Part shown: positions 16,419 to 24,090 of the stretch, one piece after another
How the letters are laid out: the number at the start of each line of letters is the position of its first letter
How positions within the stretch are numbered: position 1 is the stretch's first letter
Assembly: GCA_964587655.1 (NCBI GenBank)
Contig: CAZPMT010000055.1
Span: 1-33,771, forward strand
DNA: 33,771 bases
From: CAZPMT01 sp964587655
GTDB taxonomy: Bacteria > Hydrogenedentota > Hydrogenedentia > Hydrogenedentales > SLHB01
Direction: 5' to 3'
The notes under the pieces: generated by a model
The model's database searches: none
Seen by the model: only the letters and a program-made list of their open reading frames with translations
What the model was told of the DNA's origin: nothing
Made by a program: the position numbers and the translations under genes

Positions 16419-16724
16419 AGGCGCTGTTACTCTCCCCCGATACGCTTTTCCATGGACCTAGTGCGAACCCGTCAACTTCTCACTTACACGATCATACACA
16501 CATTTCGCAGTTCCGTCAAAGCGGGAAGGCGGCGGCGGAGAGCGTAAGGATTCAGTCATGGAGGGACATGGACGGGGTTGGGTGCAAGGACCGAAAGGAC
16601 GTGAAGGACCAAAAGGAGCTGCTGATGAAGTGCGCGTTGGGCAATCGAACTGTGACTGGATGGTTACGCACAGTGAGCGCAGGAAGCACGAAATGGCAGG
16701 TTCAGTCATGCTACACTTCCCGTT
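16419..16724. other. Divergent intergenic region before mnmG
   Basis: About 300 bases between the PilT-like gene and mnmG. It must carry promoters for both. On the minus strand a TTGACG at about 16468-16473 is a weak -35 candidate with no good -10. A four-unit 9-bp array occupies 16586-16621. No RNA gene was recognised. Confidence 0.5.
16586..16621. repeat. 9-bp-period GGAC array, four units
   Basis: Four consecutive 9-base units: AAGGACCGA, AAGGACGTG, AAGGACCAA, AAGGAGCTG. The GGAC core and 9-base spacing match the arrays at 2674-2693 and 20131-20168, while the other positions differ. Confidence 0.7.
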
Positions 16725-18641
16725 ATGAACCGTGATTTTGACGTCATAGTTGTCGGCGGTGGGCATGCCGGGGTCGAGGCGGCGCTTGCTTGCGCGCGCA
16801 CCGGGCATCGCACGCTGTTGGCCACGATCTACCTCGACACGATCGCTCGGATGTCATGTAACCCTGCTATCGGCGGCGTGGCGAAGGGGCAGCTAGTGCG
16901 TGAGGTCGACGCCCTCGGCGGCGAAATGGCGCGGTGTATCGACCGCACGGGCATCCACTTCAAGATGTTGAACGCCTCGCGGGGCCCGGCCGTGCATTCG
17001 CCGCGCGCACAGGCCGACCGGCTCGCCTACCAATGCGACATGAGACGCGTGTGCGAGGAACAGGAGGACCTCACGTTGAAGCAACTCCTCGTCGAGGGGC
17101 TGATCGTGAGCGGCGATGAGATCGTGGGCGTGAAGACTTCCACGGACAGCGAAGTCACCGCGCGGGCGGTTATCGTCTGCACGGGGACGTTCCTGCGCGG
17201 CGTCCTGCACTACGGCATGGCAGCCGTGGAAGGCGGGCGTGGGGGAGAGGTCGCCGCGAAAGGATTGAGCGACGCCTACCTGCGGCTGGGATTCGAGGTC
17301 GGCAGGATGAAGACCGGTACGAGTCCGCGGATTCATGTTCGGAGCATTGACACTTCGGTTCTCGAGGAACAACGAGGCGATGAACGGGCAAGGCCGTTTT
17401 CTTTCTCGACGCCTATCGAGGGTTTCAATCCCAACAAGATCGTCTGCTGGATCGCGTACACTAACGAGGCGACGCACGAGGTGATCCGTGCGAACCTCGA
17501 CCGGTCGCCTTTGTTCTCGGGGAAGATCCAGGGCGTAGGTCCGCGTTACTGCCCGAGCATCGAGGACAAGGTGATGCGGTTTCCGGACAAGACCCGCCAT
17601 CAGCTCTTTCTCGAACCGGAGGGGCTTCAAACCTGCGAGGTTTACGTGAACGGGCTCTCGTCGAGCCTTCCGGAAGACGTGCAGGAAAAGTGTCTTCACA
17701 CGATCGTGGGCCTCGAAAGGGCGGAGATCGTGCGCGCGGGCTACGCGGTCGAGTATGACTTCATACCTCCGACGCAGTTGAAGCCGACACTCGAGACGAA
17801 ACGCGTGCGGGGCCTGTTCCACGCGGGACAGATCAACGGCACTTCCGGCTATGAGGAAGCCGCGGCGCAGGGCCTGTTCGCGGCGCTCAACGCGATCCGG
17901 CGCCTCGACGGCTGCGAACCGCTTTACATCCAGCGCGATGAGGCTTACCTTGGCGTGATGGTCGACGATCTGGTAACGCGGGGCGTGCTCGAACCATACC
18001 GGCTGTTCACGTCGCGGGCGGAGTATCGGCTCCTGTTGCGCCACGATAACGCCGATATCCGCCTCGCGAAACACGGGATCGCGGATGCGGCCTTCCGCCG
18101 GCGCGTACGCGACAAAGAGGCCGCGGTGGAAGAGGAACTTAGGCGGCTCGAAACAATTCAGGTGACGCCGTCGGCTGAACTGAACGCGGAGATATCCTCT
18201 CGGGGCGCTGTCCCGCTTGCGGAACCGCAGACGGCGCTTCAATTGCTGCGTCGTCCGCAGTTGGGCATCGGCGATATCTGGAGGATCGCGCCTCCGGGCG
18301 ATGCCCTGCCCGCGCATCTGAAGTTCGAGGTTGGCGAGCAGGTCGAGATCCTCGCCAAGTATCGGGGATACATCGATAGGCAAGAGCGCGAGATCGCACG
18401 CATGCAGGGTCTCGAATCGCGGTCCATTCCGGACGAAATCGACTACTTCGGCATTCCAGGGCTCACGCGGGAGTGCAAAGAGCGGCTGGATCGCGTCCGG
18501 CCCGTTACGTTCGGCCAGGCGGCGCGGGTTTCCGGCGTGAAACCCGCCGATATGGCGGTGCTTCACATTTATATCGAGAAGTTGTCGCGATTGTCGGCGC
18601 GGGAGGCTTCAACGGCCGCGGCGCATGAGGATCAGGGCTGA
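16725..18641 (+). CDS. mnmG: tRNA uridine-5-carboxymethylaminomethyl modification protein MnmG
   Basis: A 638-residue FAD enzyme that with MnmE installs the carboxymethylaminomethyl group on U34 of several tRNAs. The N-terminal dinucleotide-binding motif VVGGGHAGVEAALACAR, the signature SCNPAIGGVAKGQLVREVDA, RGPAVHSPRAQADR, KTGTSPRI, QLFLEPEG, YVNGLSSSLPEDVQ, LFHAGQINGTSGYEEAAAQG and TSRAEYRLLLRHDNAD are all present and in the family order. Length is usual for MnmG. mnmE is not in the window. The stop overlaps the start of the radical SAM gene as TGATG, so the two are translationally coupled. This is the most conserved gene here and would be the best choice for placing the organism. Confidence 0.98.
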   Translation: MNRDFDVIVVGGGHAGVEAALACARTGHRTLLATIYLDTIARMSCNPAIGGVAKGQLVREVDALGGEMARCIDRTGIHFKMLNASRGPAVHSPRAQADRLAYQCDMRRVCEEQEDLTLKQLLVEGLIVSGDEIVGVKTSTDSEVTARAVIVCTGTFLRGVLHYGMAAVEGGRGGEVAAKGLSDAYLRLGFEVGRMKTGTSPRIHVRSIDTSVLEEQRGDERARPFSFSTPIEGFNPNKIVCWIAYTNEATHEVIRANLDRSPLFSGKIQGVGPRYCPSIEDKVMRFPDKTRHQLFLEPEGLQTCEVYVNGLSSSLPEDVQEKCLHTIVGLERAEIVRAGYAVEYDFIPPTQLKPTLETKRVRGLFHAGQINGTSGYEEAAAQGLFAALNAIRRLDGCEPLYIQRDEAYLGVMVDDLVTRGVLEPYRLFTSRAEYRLLLRHDNADIRLAKHGIADAAFRRRVRDKEAAVEEELRRLETIQVTPSAELNAEISSRGAVPLAEPQTALQLLRRPQLGIGDIWRIAPPGDALPAHLKFEVGEQVEILAKYRGYIDRQEREIARMQGLESRSIPDEIDYFGIPGLTRECKERLDRVRPVTFGQAARVSGVKPADMAVLHIYIEKLSRLSAREASTAAAHEDQG

Positions 18642-20101
18642 TGGCCAGCGTGATCTTGTTCCGCCCGACTTACGACCCGCGTTCGCGCTCGACACCGACG
18701 TATCCGTGGGCGCTGGTTTACCTATCGGCCATGCTCGTTGAACGCGGCGTGGACGTGACCATCATCGACGAGGCGTCCACAACGCCGGTCAGTGTCGAGA
18801 GCATCGCGCAGACGTTGCAAGACAAGCGTCCCGTAGTCGTCGGCATCACCGCGATGACGGGAGAACAGATCCGATACGGTATCGAGTTCGCGCGGCTCGT
18901 CCGCAAACACAGCAAGGCCGCGATAGTGTGGGGTGGAGTCCATCCCAGTCTGCTCCCGGAGCAAACTGTTCGTCATCGGCTGGTGGACTACGTCGTGGCA
19001 GGGGAGGGGGAATACGCATTTGCGGATCTCGTCGAGTGTCTCGATAAGAAGGAGGATGCAAGCGATATCCCCGGCGTTTACTTCGTGCGTGGCGCGAAAG
19101 TGCTCGGGTCGCGGCAGGAGATGTTTGTCGACCTTGCGAGTTTGCCTGAACTCCCGTATCACTTGGTTGATCCCGATCTTTACATCAGCCGACGGCCCGA
19201 TCTGGGCGTCGAACGGTATTTTGAGATTTGCACGAGCCGCGGCTGCCCCCACCATTGCGGATTCTGCTACATCGAAGGCGTTCATCGGAGCTGCTGGCGC
19301 GGGTTGGACGCGGACGTGGCGGTGGACCGGATCAAAGCGCTGGTGAAACGTTTCAACCTCGATTGCGTGCTCTTTCGCGAGGACAACTTCTTTGTGCAGC
19401 GGCGGCGCGTCGAGAGAATCGCGCAGCGATTGATCGATGAGAACGTGGGCATCAAATGGGCCGCGAGTTGCCGCGTCAGCTACGCCGCGAACTATTCGCC
19501 GGAATTCATCGGCCTGCTCGAGCGAAGCGGTTGCGTGCAACTTACGTTTGGCGTCGAGTCCGGCTCCGACCGCGTACTGAATTTCATCCGAAAAGACATC
19601 ACGGTCGAACAGGTGCTCGAGACCGCCCGCAAGATGAAGGAAAGCGGGATTCGGGGGACGTACCATTTCATGGGCGGATTCCCGACGGAAACGACCGGGG
19701 AGTTTCTGGATACCTGCCGGCTGATTGACAAGCTGATGGAGATCGCGCCCGAGACAGTGGTGCGCGAGATGTCGATATTCGCGCCGTACCCCGGCGTTGG
19801 GCTCATTCCGGAGTGCGTGAGACTCGGCTATCGTGAACCGTCCGGCCTCGAAGCCTGGGTGGATATGGATTGGGCCAATCCGCGCCGCCCATGGCTCAAC
19901 GAGGAGCAGTCACGCCTGATCAGCGACGCCCAATTCCTGATTGCGCGGCTCGGCCATCCAAATGCATTCGTTCGCGCGTGGGCGCGGTCGCGCTGGGGGC
20001 AAATGCTCCGAAGCAAGAGCGGCATCAACCTGAAGGAACGCCCGGCCATCGAGTTTCTGAAGCGTCACTTGCGGGCGTTATCCGCCGCGGCGGCACCGTG
20101 A
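18641..20101 (+). CDS. B12-binding-domain radical SAM protein
   Basis: A 486-residue member of the cobalamin-dependent radical SAM class (BchE-like architecture). Residues about 10-140 form the B12-binding Rossmann domain (PWALVYLSAMLVERGVDVTI, VVVGITAMT, VWGGVHPSLLPE, VVAGEGEYAF); the DxHxxG base-on motif is not evident, as is usual in this class. The iron-sulfur motif CPHHCGFC lies near 203-210, in SRGCPHHCGFCYIEG. Later motifs VQLTFGVESGSD and YHFMGGFPTET fit the radical SAM barrel. It shares one base with the mnmG stop. Family members methylate unactivated carbons or cyclise lipids, cofactors and natural products. Its substrate is unknown; the mnmG coupling may be only operonic. Confidence 0.9.
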   Translation: MASVILFRPTYDPRSRSTPTYPWALVYLSAMLVERGVDVTIIDEASTTPVSVESIAQTLQDKRPVVVGITAMTGEQIRYGIEFARLVRKHSKAAIVWGGVHPSLLPEQTVRHRLVDYVVAGEGEYAFADLVECLDKKEDASDIPGVYFVRGAKVLGSRQEMFVDLASLPELPYHLVDPDLYISRRPDLGVERYFEICTSRGCPHHCGFCYIEGVHRSCWRGLDADVAVDRIKALVKRFNLDCVLFREDNFFVQRRRVERIAQRLIDENVGIKWAASCRVSYAANYSPEFIGLLERSGCVQLTFGVESGSDRVLNFIRKDITVEQVLETARKMKESGIRGTYHFMGGFPTETTGEFLDTCRLIDKLMEIAPETVVREMSIFAPYPGVGLIPECVRLGYREPSGLEAWVDMDWANPRRPWLNEEQSRLISDAQFLIARLGHPNAFVRAWARSRWGQMLRSKSGINLKERPAIEFLKRHLRALSAAAAP

Positions 20102-20130
20102 GGGGCTTGCGTCAGATTTTTTGGGTACCA

Positions 20131-20168
20131 GATTGTCGGACGGATCGGACGGATTGGACGTATCGGAC
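20131..20168. repeat. 9-bp-period GGAC array
   Basis: Units GATTGTCGG, ACGGATCGG, ACGGATTGG, ACGTATCGG, then AC. Read in another phase the unit is GGAC plus five bases, as in two other gaps of the window. Confidence 0.65.
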
Positions 20169-20253
20169 ACCGGGTAAGAGCAAGGATTTGACGCGCATTG
20201 CCCCGGTAGCGCTGGGATTGCGTAAGTTGTGCAGCGTAAGTTAGCGCCTATGG

Positions 20254-20300
20254 GGCGCGGTCCTCCGCGACCAGCCGGTCGAGCAGAAGCTCGACCCTAC
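20254..20300 (-). repeat. GTAG-headed REP-like pair (family C)
   Basis: GGTCGAGC and GCTCGACC (20277-20284, 20289-20296) form a perfect 8-bp hairpin around AGAA and are followed by CTAC at 20297-20300, so the minus strand reads GTAG then the hairpin, the classical REP layout. A second small hairpin, CGCGG-TCCT-CCGCG at 20256-20269, lies just before it. The pair resembles a BIME between two genes. Confidence 0.65.
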
Positions 20301-20321
20301 CTTTCTTTGCCTCCCGCCCTT

Positions 20322-20339
20322 CGTATCGGATAAGATACG
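20322..20339. promoter_or_regulatory. Small inverted repeat upstream of the paralogous gene pair
   Basis: CGTATC and GATACG, separated by GGATAA, lie about 50 bases before the start codon at 20391. It could be an operator or simply another small palindrome. No promoter elements were clear around it. Confidence 0.3.
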
Positions 20340-20390
20340 CGGCGTTTGTTGGCAATTCCCACGTGGCGACGCGGTTATTCAGAAGGTGAT

Positions 20391-22175
20391 ATGGCAGGAG
20401 CATTGACGTTCGGGTTGTTGCGCTCCGTCCGCAAAGGCGGGGTTCTGATATTGGCTTTGATCTCGTGCGCGGCGGCTGTGGCTGCGGACCCTAATCCGCC
20501 GTCCATCAGCGGCGGCGGGGCATGGCCGATTCGCAGACAATGGAATCGCGCCGAGACGCAGCACTACGCCCAGTGGGTCGAGAACATCTTCAATCTGAAG
20601 ACAAAGGGCAACGTCGACCAGCGCACGGCGAAGCTGGAACGAATCCTGACCGATCCCGAAATGAACCTTCTCGAACAACGGGAGTTCCTGGGCGAGGGAT
20701 CGAATCCGCAACTGCCGCGCGATATCGTCCGCGCCGCTCACAGCGTCCTCGACTGCGCCAAGTTCACGGCGTTCATACCGGCGTACTACGCTTACCGTCG
20801 CGCGCTGCCTTGGATGGTCACACAGGTCGGTTCCGGCGGCGGGCCCGACATCCGGATCACGCCGTTCAACATCCCTGTGGGATGTTCGAGCAGCTTTGCG
20901 TCGCCTTCGCTCTATCATTTCTTCATCGAAGGAGTTCTTCCCTTCTCTTCGGGGAATTATCGGGTCAACCTGAACGGACGCAATTCGCAGATGTCCGACA
21001 CGGGGCCCGTCGCGCTCAACCGCGAGTACCTCATGCCGGGCTGCATCAACTACGTGGACGGGCATTGCCTGGTTCTCGCGAAGGTCACCGAATACGGGGA
21101 ACTGTACTTCCTGAATTGCAGCACTACGGAGAGCCGCGACATCTTCACGTACAACGGGATGAACACGGTCGGCGGCATTACGGCCCGCGGAAGCGATCCC
21201 GATAACGAATGGAACGGCTGCTATCAAGGTCTGCGCGTCCTGCGCTATCCCATTGCCGAAACGGATTCGCACGGACGGGTGACGAAGGTCCGGCGCCGGA
21301 CGGACGATGAAATGAAGGAGTTCGGTTTCTCGACCGAGGAATACTGCGCCATCGCGGAGATCACCGAGAAACACTACATAGCCGAGGGGTCTCTCAAGGC
21401 GCAGAGCTTCCACGACCTCGTCCGGCTCCGAATGAAGACCGTCGACAGCATCTCGCCGCTGAAGTTTATGGAGCAGTATGTCGACGAGTTGCTTGACGCG
21501 TACAAGTTCCGGGAGGATTTCGTTCAGGATTCGTGGCGGGAGGTCCGGCGGAACGGCCCGATTGTGTACCCGGAAGATCTCGATGACGACAATATTTTTC
21601 AGGCGAAGGGGCGGTGGGAAACGTGGAGTTCGCCGTCATCGGACGTCGATCGCCGTAACAAGTACTTCTACCTTGCGGACTGGCTCGAGTACGCCATCCG
21701 GTGGTTTGGCATTTTGCCGAAGTTCGTGGATCTTACCGGATTCGAGAAGTACAACATCCGGAGCCAGGCTGACCTTGCGCTGGCCTTGGTCGCTGAGAAG
21801 AATCGGCTGTTCCAAGAGAAGTTAATGGACTACACGAACTCGAAGGGCGAGAAGGTGAAGCTGACGCTGGCGGACGTGGAGCAGCGCCTGTGCGACCTGT
21901 CCTTCGACCCGAACCATCCGCCGGAACTGCGCTGGGGCGCGCCGATGGGCAGTCCGGAACGCGCTTCCGCTCCGGAGACGTACACGCCGGTCCCGAGCGG
22001 CGCACGCGTGCCGATGGAAGAGGCTTGCAAGAAGCAAGCCTTCTACCGCTCGCTCGGACAGCGCGAGACGAGTTCGAGCTACCTGCGCAGCATGTTCACC
22101 GAAGGGTTCCCGATCCGGGACAAGCTCGATGCACAAGTCGGCAAATGGTCTTATGCCACCGAACCCGTGATCTAA
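20391..22175 (+). CDS. Secreted protein with transglutaminase-like Cys-His pattern, paralog 1
   Basis: A 594-residue protein of a family I do not recognise by name. The start at 20391 is preceded by AAGGTG and gives a signal peptide (cleavage near AVAA-DP). It is a close paralog of the next gene, sharing long blocks: DPNPPSI, GAWPI, ILTDP, FLGEG, YYAYRR-LPWM, GNYRV-LN, PGC-YxDGH, VRRRTDDEM-EFGFST and LSFDPNHPPE-RWG. Cys122 opens a helix (DCAKFTAFIPAYYAYR) with a following Arg-x-x-Leu-Pro, His225 is in DGHCLVLA and Asn242 is in YFLNCSTT. This Cys, His, Asp/Asn spacing resembles transglutaminase-like or papain-like hydrolases. Here the third residue is Asn where the paralog has Asp. Activity is inferred, not established. 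Confidence 0.7.
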   Translation: MAGALTFGLLRSVRKGGVLILALISCAAAVAADPNPPSISGGGAWPIRRQWNRAETQHYAQWVENIFNLKTKGNVDQRTAKLERILTDPEMNLLEQREFLGEGSNPQLPRDIVRAAHSVLDCAKFTAFIPAYYAYRRALPWMVTQVGSGGGPDIRITPFNIPVGCSSSFASPSLYHFFIEGVLPFSSGNYRVNLNGRNSQMSDTGPVALNREYLMPGCINYVDGHCLVLAKVTEYGELYFLNCSTTESRDIFTYNGMNTVGGITARGSDPDNEWNGCYQGLRVLRYPIAETDSHGRVTKVRRRTDDEMKEFGFSTEEYCAIAEITEKHYIAEGSLKAQSFHDLVRLRMKTVDSISPLKFMEQYVDELLDAYKFREDFVQDSWREVRRNGPIVYPEDLDDDNIFQAKGRWETWSSPSSDVDRRNKYFYLADWLEYAIRWFGILPKFVDLTGFEKYNIRSQADLALALVAEKNRLFQEKLMDYTNSKGEKVKLTLADVEQRLCDLSFDPNHPPELRWGAPMGSPERASAPETYTPVPSGARVPMEEACKKQAFYRSLGQRETSSSYLRSMFTEGFPIRDKLDAQVGKWSYATEPVI

Positions 22176-22180
22176 GAGAG

Positions 22181-22211
22181 AATACAGAATACAGAATACA
22201 GAATTCAGAAT
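22181..22211. repeat. 7-bp tandem repeat between paralogs
   Basis: AATACAG three times, then AATTCAG and AAT, directly after the first paralog's stop. It lies just before an ATG (22213) that lacks a ribosome binding site; the better start of the next gene is 22252. Confidence 0.75.
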
Positions 22212-22251
22212 CATGACAGCCTTTCTCAGGGTAATCGTGAGGTCAAAGCTG

Positions 22252-24087
22252 ATGACGGCGGCATACTTCGGTCGAACGGCGATCTTGGCGGCGTTTTTGG
22301 TGTGCGGTTCGGCGTCGCTTGTACATGCGGAAGACCCGAACCCGCCCTCGATCCATTCCGACCGCGGCGCGTGGCCGATCAGCCGACAGTGGACAGTCGG
22401 GGAGACGCGGCATTTCGCGGAGTGGATCGAGAATATCTACCGCAAGAAATCCGAGGGTACGCTTGAACAGCGTCTGGCGAAGCTCGAGGGAATTCTCACC
22501 GATCCCGATACGAACCTTTTGCTCGAGCCGGGGTTCCTTGGCGAAGGCGGCAATCCCCAGTTGGAACTTCGGACGATCCGCGCGCTTCACGGGGTGGTCG
22601 ATTGCGCGAAACTGGCCGTGAGCCTGACGACGTATTACGCGTATCGGCGCGGGCTTCCCTGGATGATCAGCTATGTGCGCGCTTGCGACGGAGGCGACGT
22701 GCGCACCGCCGACTACACGATCCCTGGAGGAAGCGCGAGTTCTTTTGACTACGGCTCTGCCCACGGTTTCTTTATGGACGCCGTGAGGGGAACGTGCACC
22801 GGGAATTACCGGGTCGAGTTGAACCGGAAGAACACGGAACTCTCGGATACGCTCCCGGTGGCGATCGATCAGAAGTTTCTCCTTCCCGGATGCCTGTACT
22901 ACCTCGACGGCCACGTGCTCATCCTCGCATCGATCGATAAATACGGCGAGCCGCGTTTCCTGGATTCGACCACGTCGGCCTTGCGCGAGATCTATACTCA
23001 TAACGGGTTCAACGCGGTCACGGGGATTACGCCGAAGCGGCCGGGCAACGCGGGTTCGGAGTATGCCGGCTGTTACCGCGGATTCCGCGTCCAGCGGTAT
23101 CCCGTTGCGGAAACGGACTCGGACGGCACGGTGAAGCGCGTGCGAAGACGGACCGACGATGAGATGCGCGAGTTCGGTTTCTCGACCGATCAGTACGACA
23201 AGATGGAGGAGCTGATCGAGAGCCGCAAGATCAGCGAAGGCGGTTTCGAGCTAGATAACTTCCAGGAGTTCATCCGCCTGCGGTTGCGCACCGCACGGAC
23301 GATCAACCTTGCCGAGGACATTCGGGATTGCGCGCGGCGGCTTCTCAACATGGCCGAATTGCGCGAGCGCCTCGTGGAACAGGCGTGGAAGGACGTGCAG
23401 CAAAATGGACCGATCCCCTTCCCCGAAAACCGGAAAACGGAGAGCGTCTTCAACGCGAGTGGCAGGTGGGGCGAGTTTTCGACTGCCGCCCTCGATGCGG
23501 ATATCCGGGCGCAGTATTTCTGGCTGGCGGGCTGTATCGACCTTGCCATGCCGTGGTTCGACCGGTCGCTCGAAGACGTCGATCTCGATGATCTCAACAA
23601 GCACGCGATCTGGACGCGGGGCGATTACGCGACGGCGGTCATGCGTTACAAGAATCGCGTCTTCGGAGAGGCGGCCTTCAAATGCGTGAACACCACGGGG
23701 GAAACGGTGACGTTCTCCCTGCTGGACGTCGAACGGCGCCTGTTCGACCTGTCGTTTGACCCGAATCATCCGCCGGAGATCCGGTGGGGCGCCGTGCCGG
23801 GAAGCGACGAGGCAAGAAACGCGCCGGAGATGGGAACGCCGCTGCCGGACAAGTCCGTCATACCAATTGCCGAGGCGTATCTGCGTGAAGGCTACTATCG
23901 GTCCCTTGTTCAGCGGGATAACGACCCGAGCTTCTTGCGCAAGATGTTTACCGAGGGGTTCTCGGTGCGGCAGAAGCTTGATGAGGCAGTGGCGCAGAAA
24001 TGGCTCGGGGGAGAGGCGTCGCCGCCTCTTGTGCCACACAGCGGCCGTCTGGCATGGACGAAAGAACAGTCGTCGACAGGACATTAA
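22252..24087 (+). CDS. Secreted protein with transglutaminase-like Cys-His-Asp pattern, paralog 2
   Basis: A 611-residue paralog of the preceding gene. The start at 22252 is preferred to 22213 because GAGGT lies upstream and the protein then opens directly with a signal peptide (MTAAYFGRTAILAAFLV, cleavage near VHA-ED). Cys118 (VVDCAKLAVSLTTYYAYRRG), His221 (YLDGHVLILA) and Asp238 (PRFLDSTTS) have the order and local sequence of a transglutaminase-like triad. The C-terminal 300 residues, mainly helical and charged, share the TDDEMxEFGFST and SFDPNHPPE blocks with paralog 1. Its stop is three bases from the stop of the convergent glycoside-hydrolase-like gene. The family and substrate are unknown; peptide or cell-wall cleavage or cross-linking is possible. 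Confidence 0.72.
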   Translation: MTAAYFGRTAILAAFLVCGSASLVHAEDPNPPSIHSDRGAWPISRQWTVGETRHFAEWIENIYRKKSEGTLEQRLAKLEGILTDPDTNLLLEPGFLGEGGNPQLELRTIRALHGVVDCAKLAVSLTTYYAYRRGLPWMISYVRACDGGDVRTADYTIPGGSASSFDYGSAHGFFMDAVRGTCTGNYRVELNRKNTELSDTLPVAIDQKFLLPGCLYYLDGHVLILASIDKYGEPRFLDSTTSALREIYTHNGFNAVTGITPKRPGNAGSEYAGCYRGFRVQRYPVAETDSDGTVKRVRRRTDDEMREFGFSTDQYDKMEELIESRKISEGGFELDNFQEFIRLRLRTARTINLAEDIRDCARRLLNMAELRERLVEQAWKDVQQNGPIPFPENRKTESVFNASGRWGEFSTAALDADIRAQYFWLAGCIDLAMPWFDRSLEDVDLDDLNKHAIWTRGDYATAVMRYKNRVFGEAAFKCVNTTGETVTFSLLDVERRLFDLSFDPNHPPEIRWGAVPGSDEARNAPEMGTPLPDKSVIPIAEAYLREGYYRSLVQRDNDPSFLRKMFTEGFSVRQKLDEAVAQKWLGGEASPPLVPHSGRLAWTKEQSSTGH

Positions 24088-24090
24088 TGC

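Noticed and set aside
16893..18566. Open frame of 557 codons antisense to mnmG
   Set aside because: It overlaps a highly conserved gene completely, has no recognisable domain and reflects the GC-rich third-position bias on the opposite strand.
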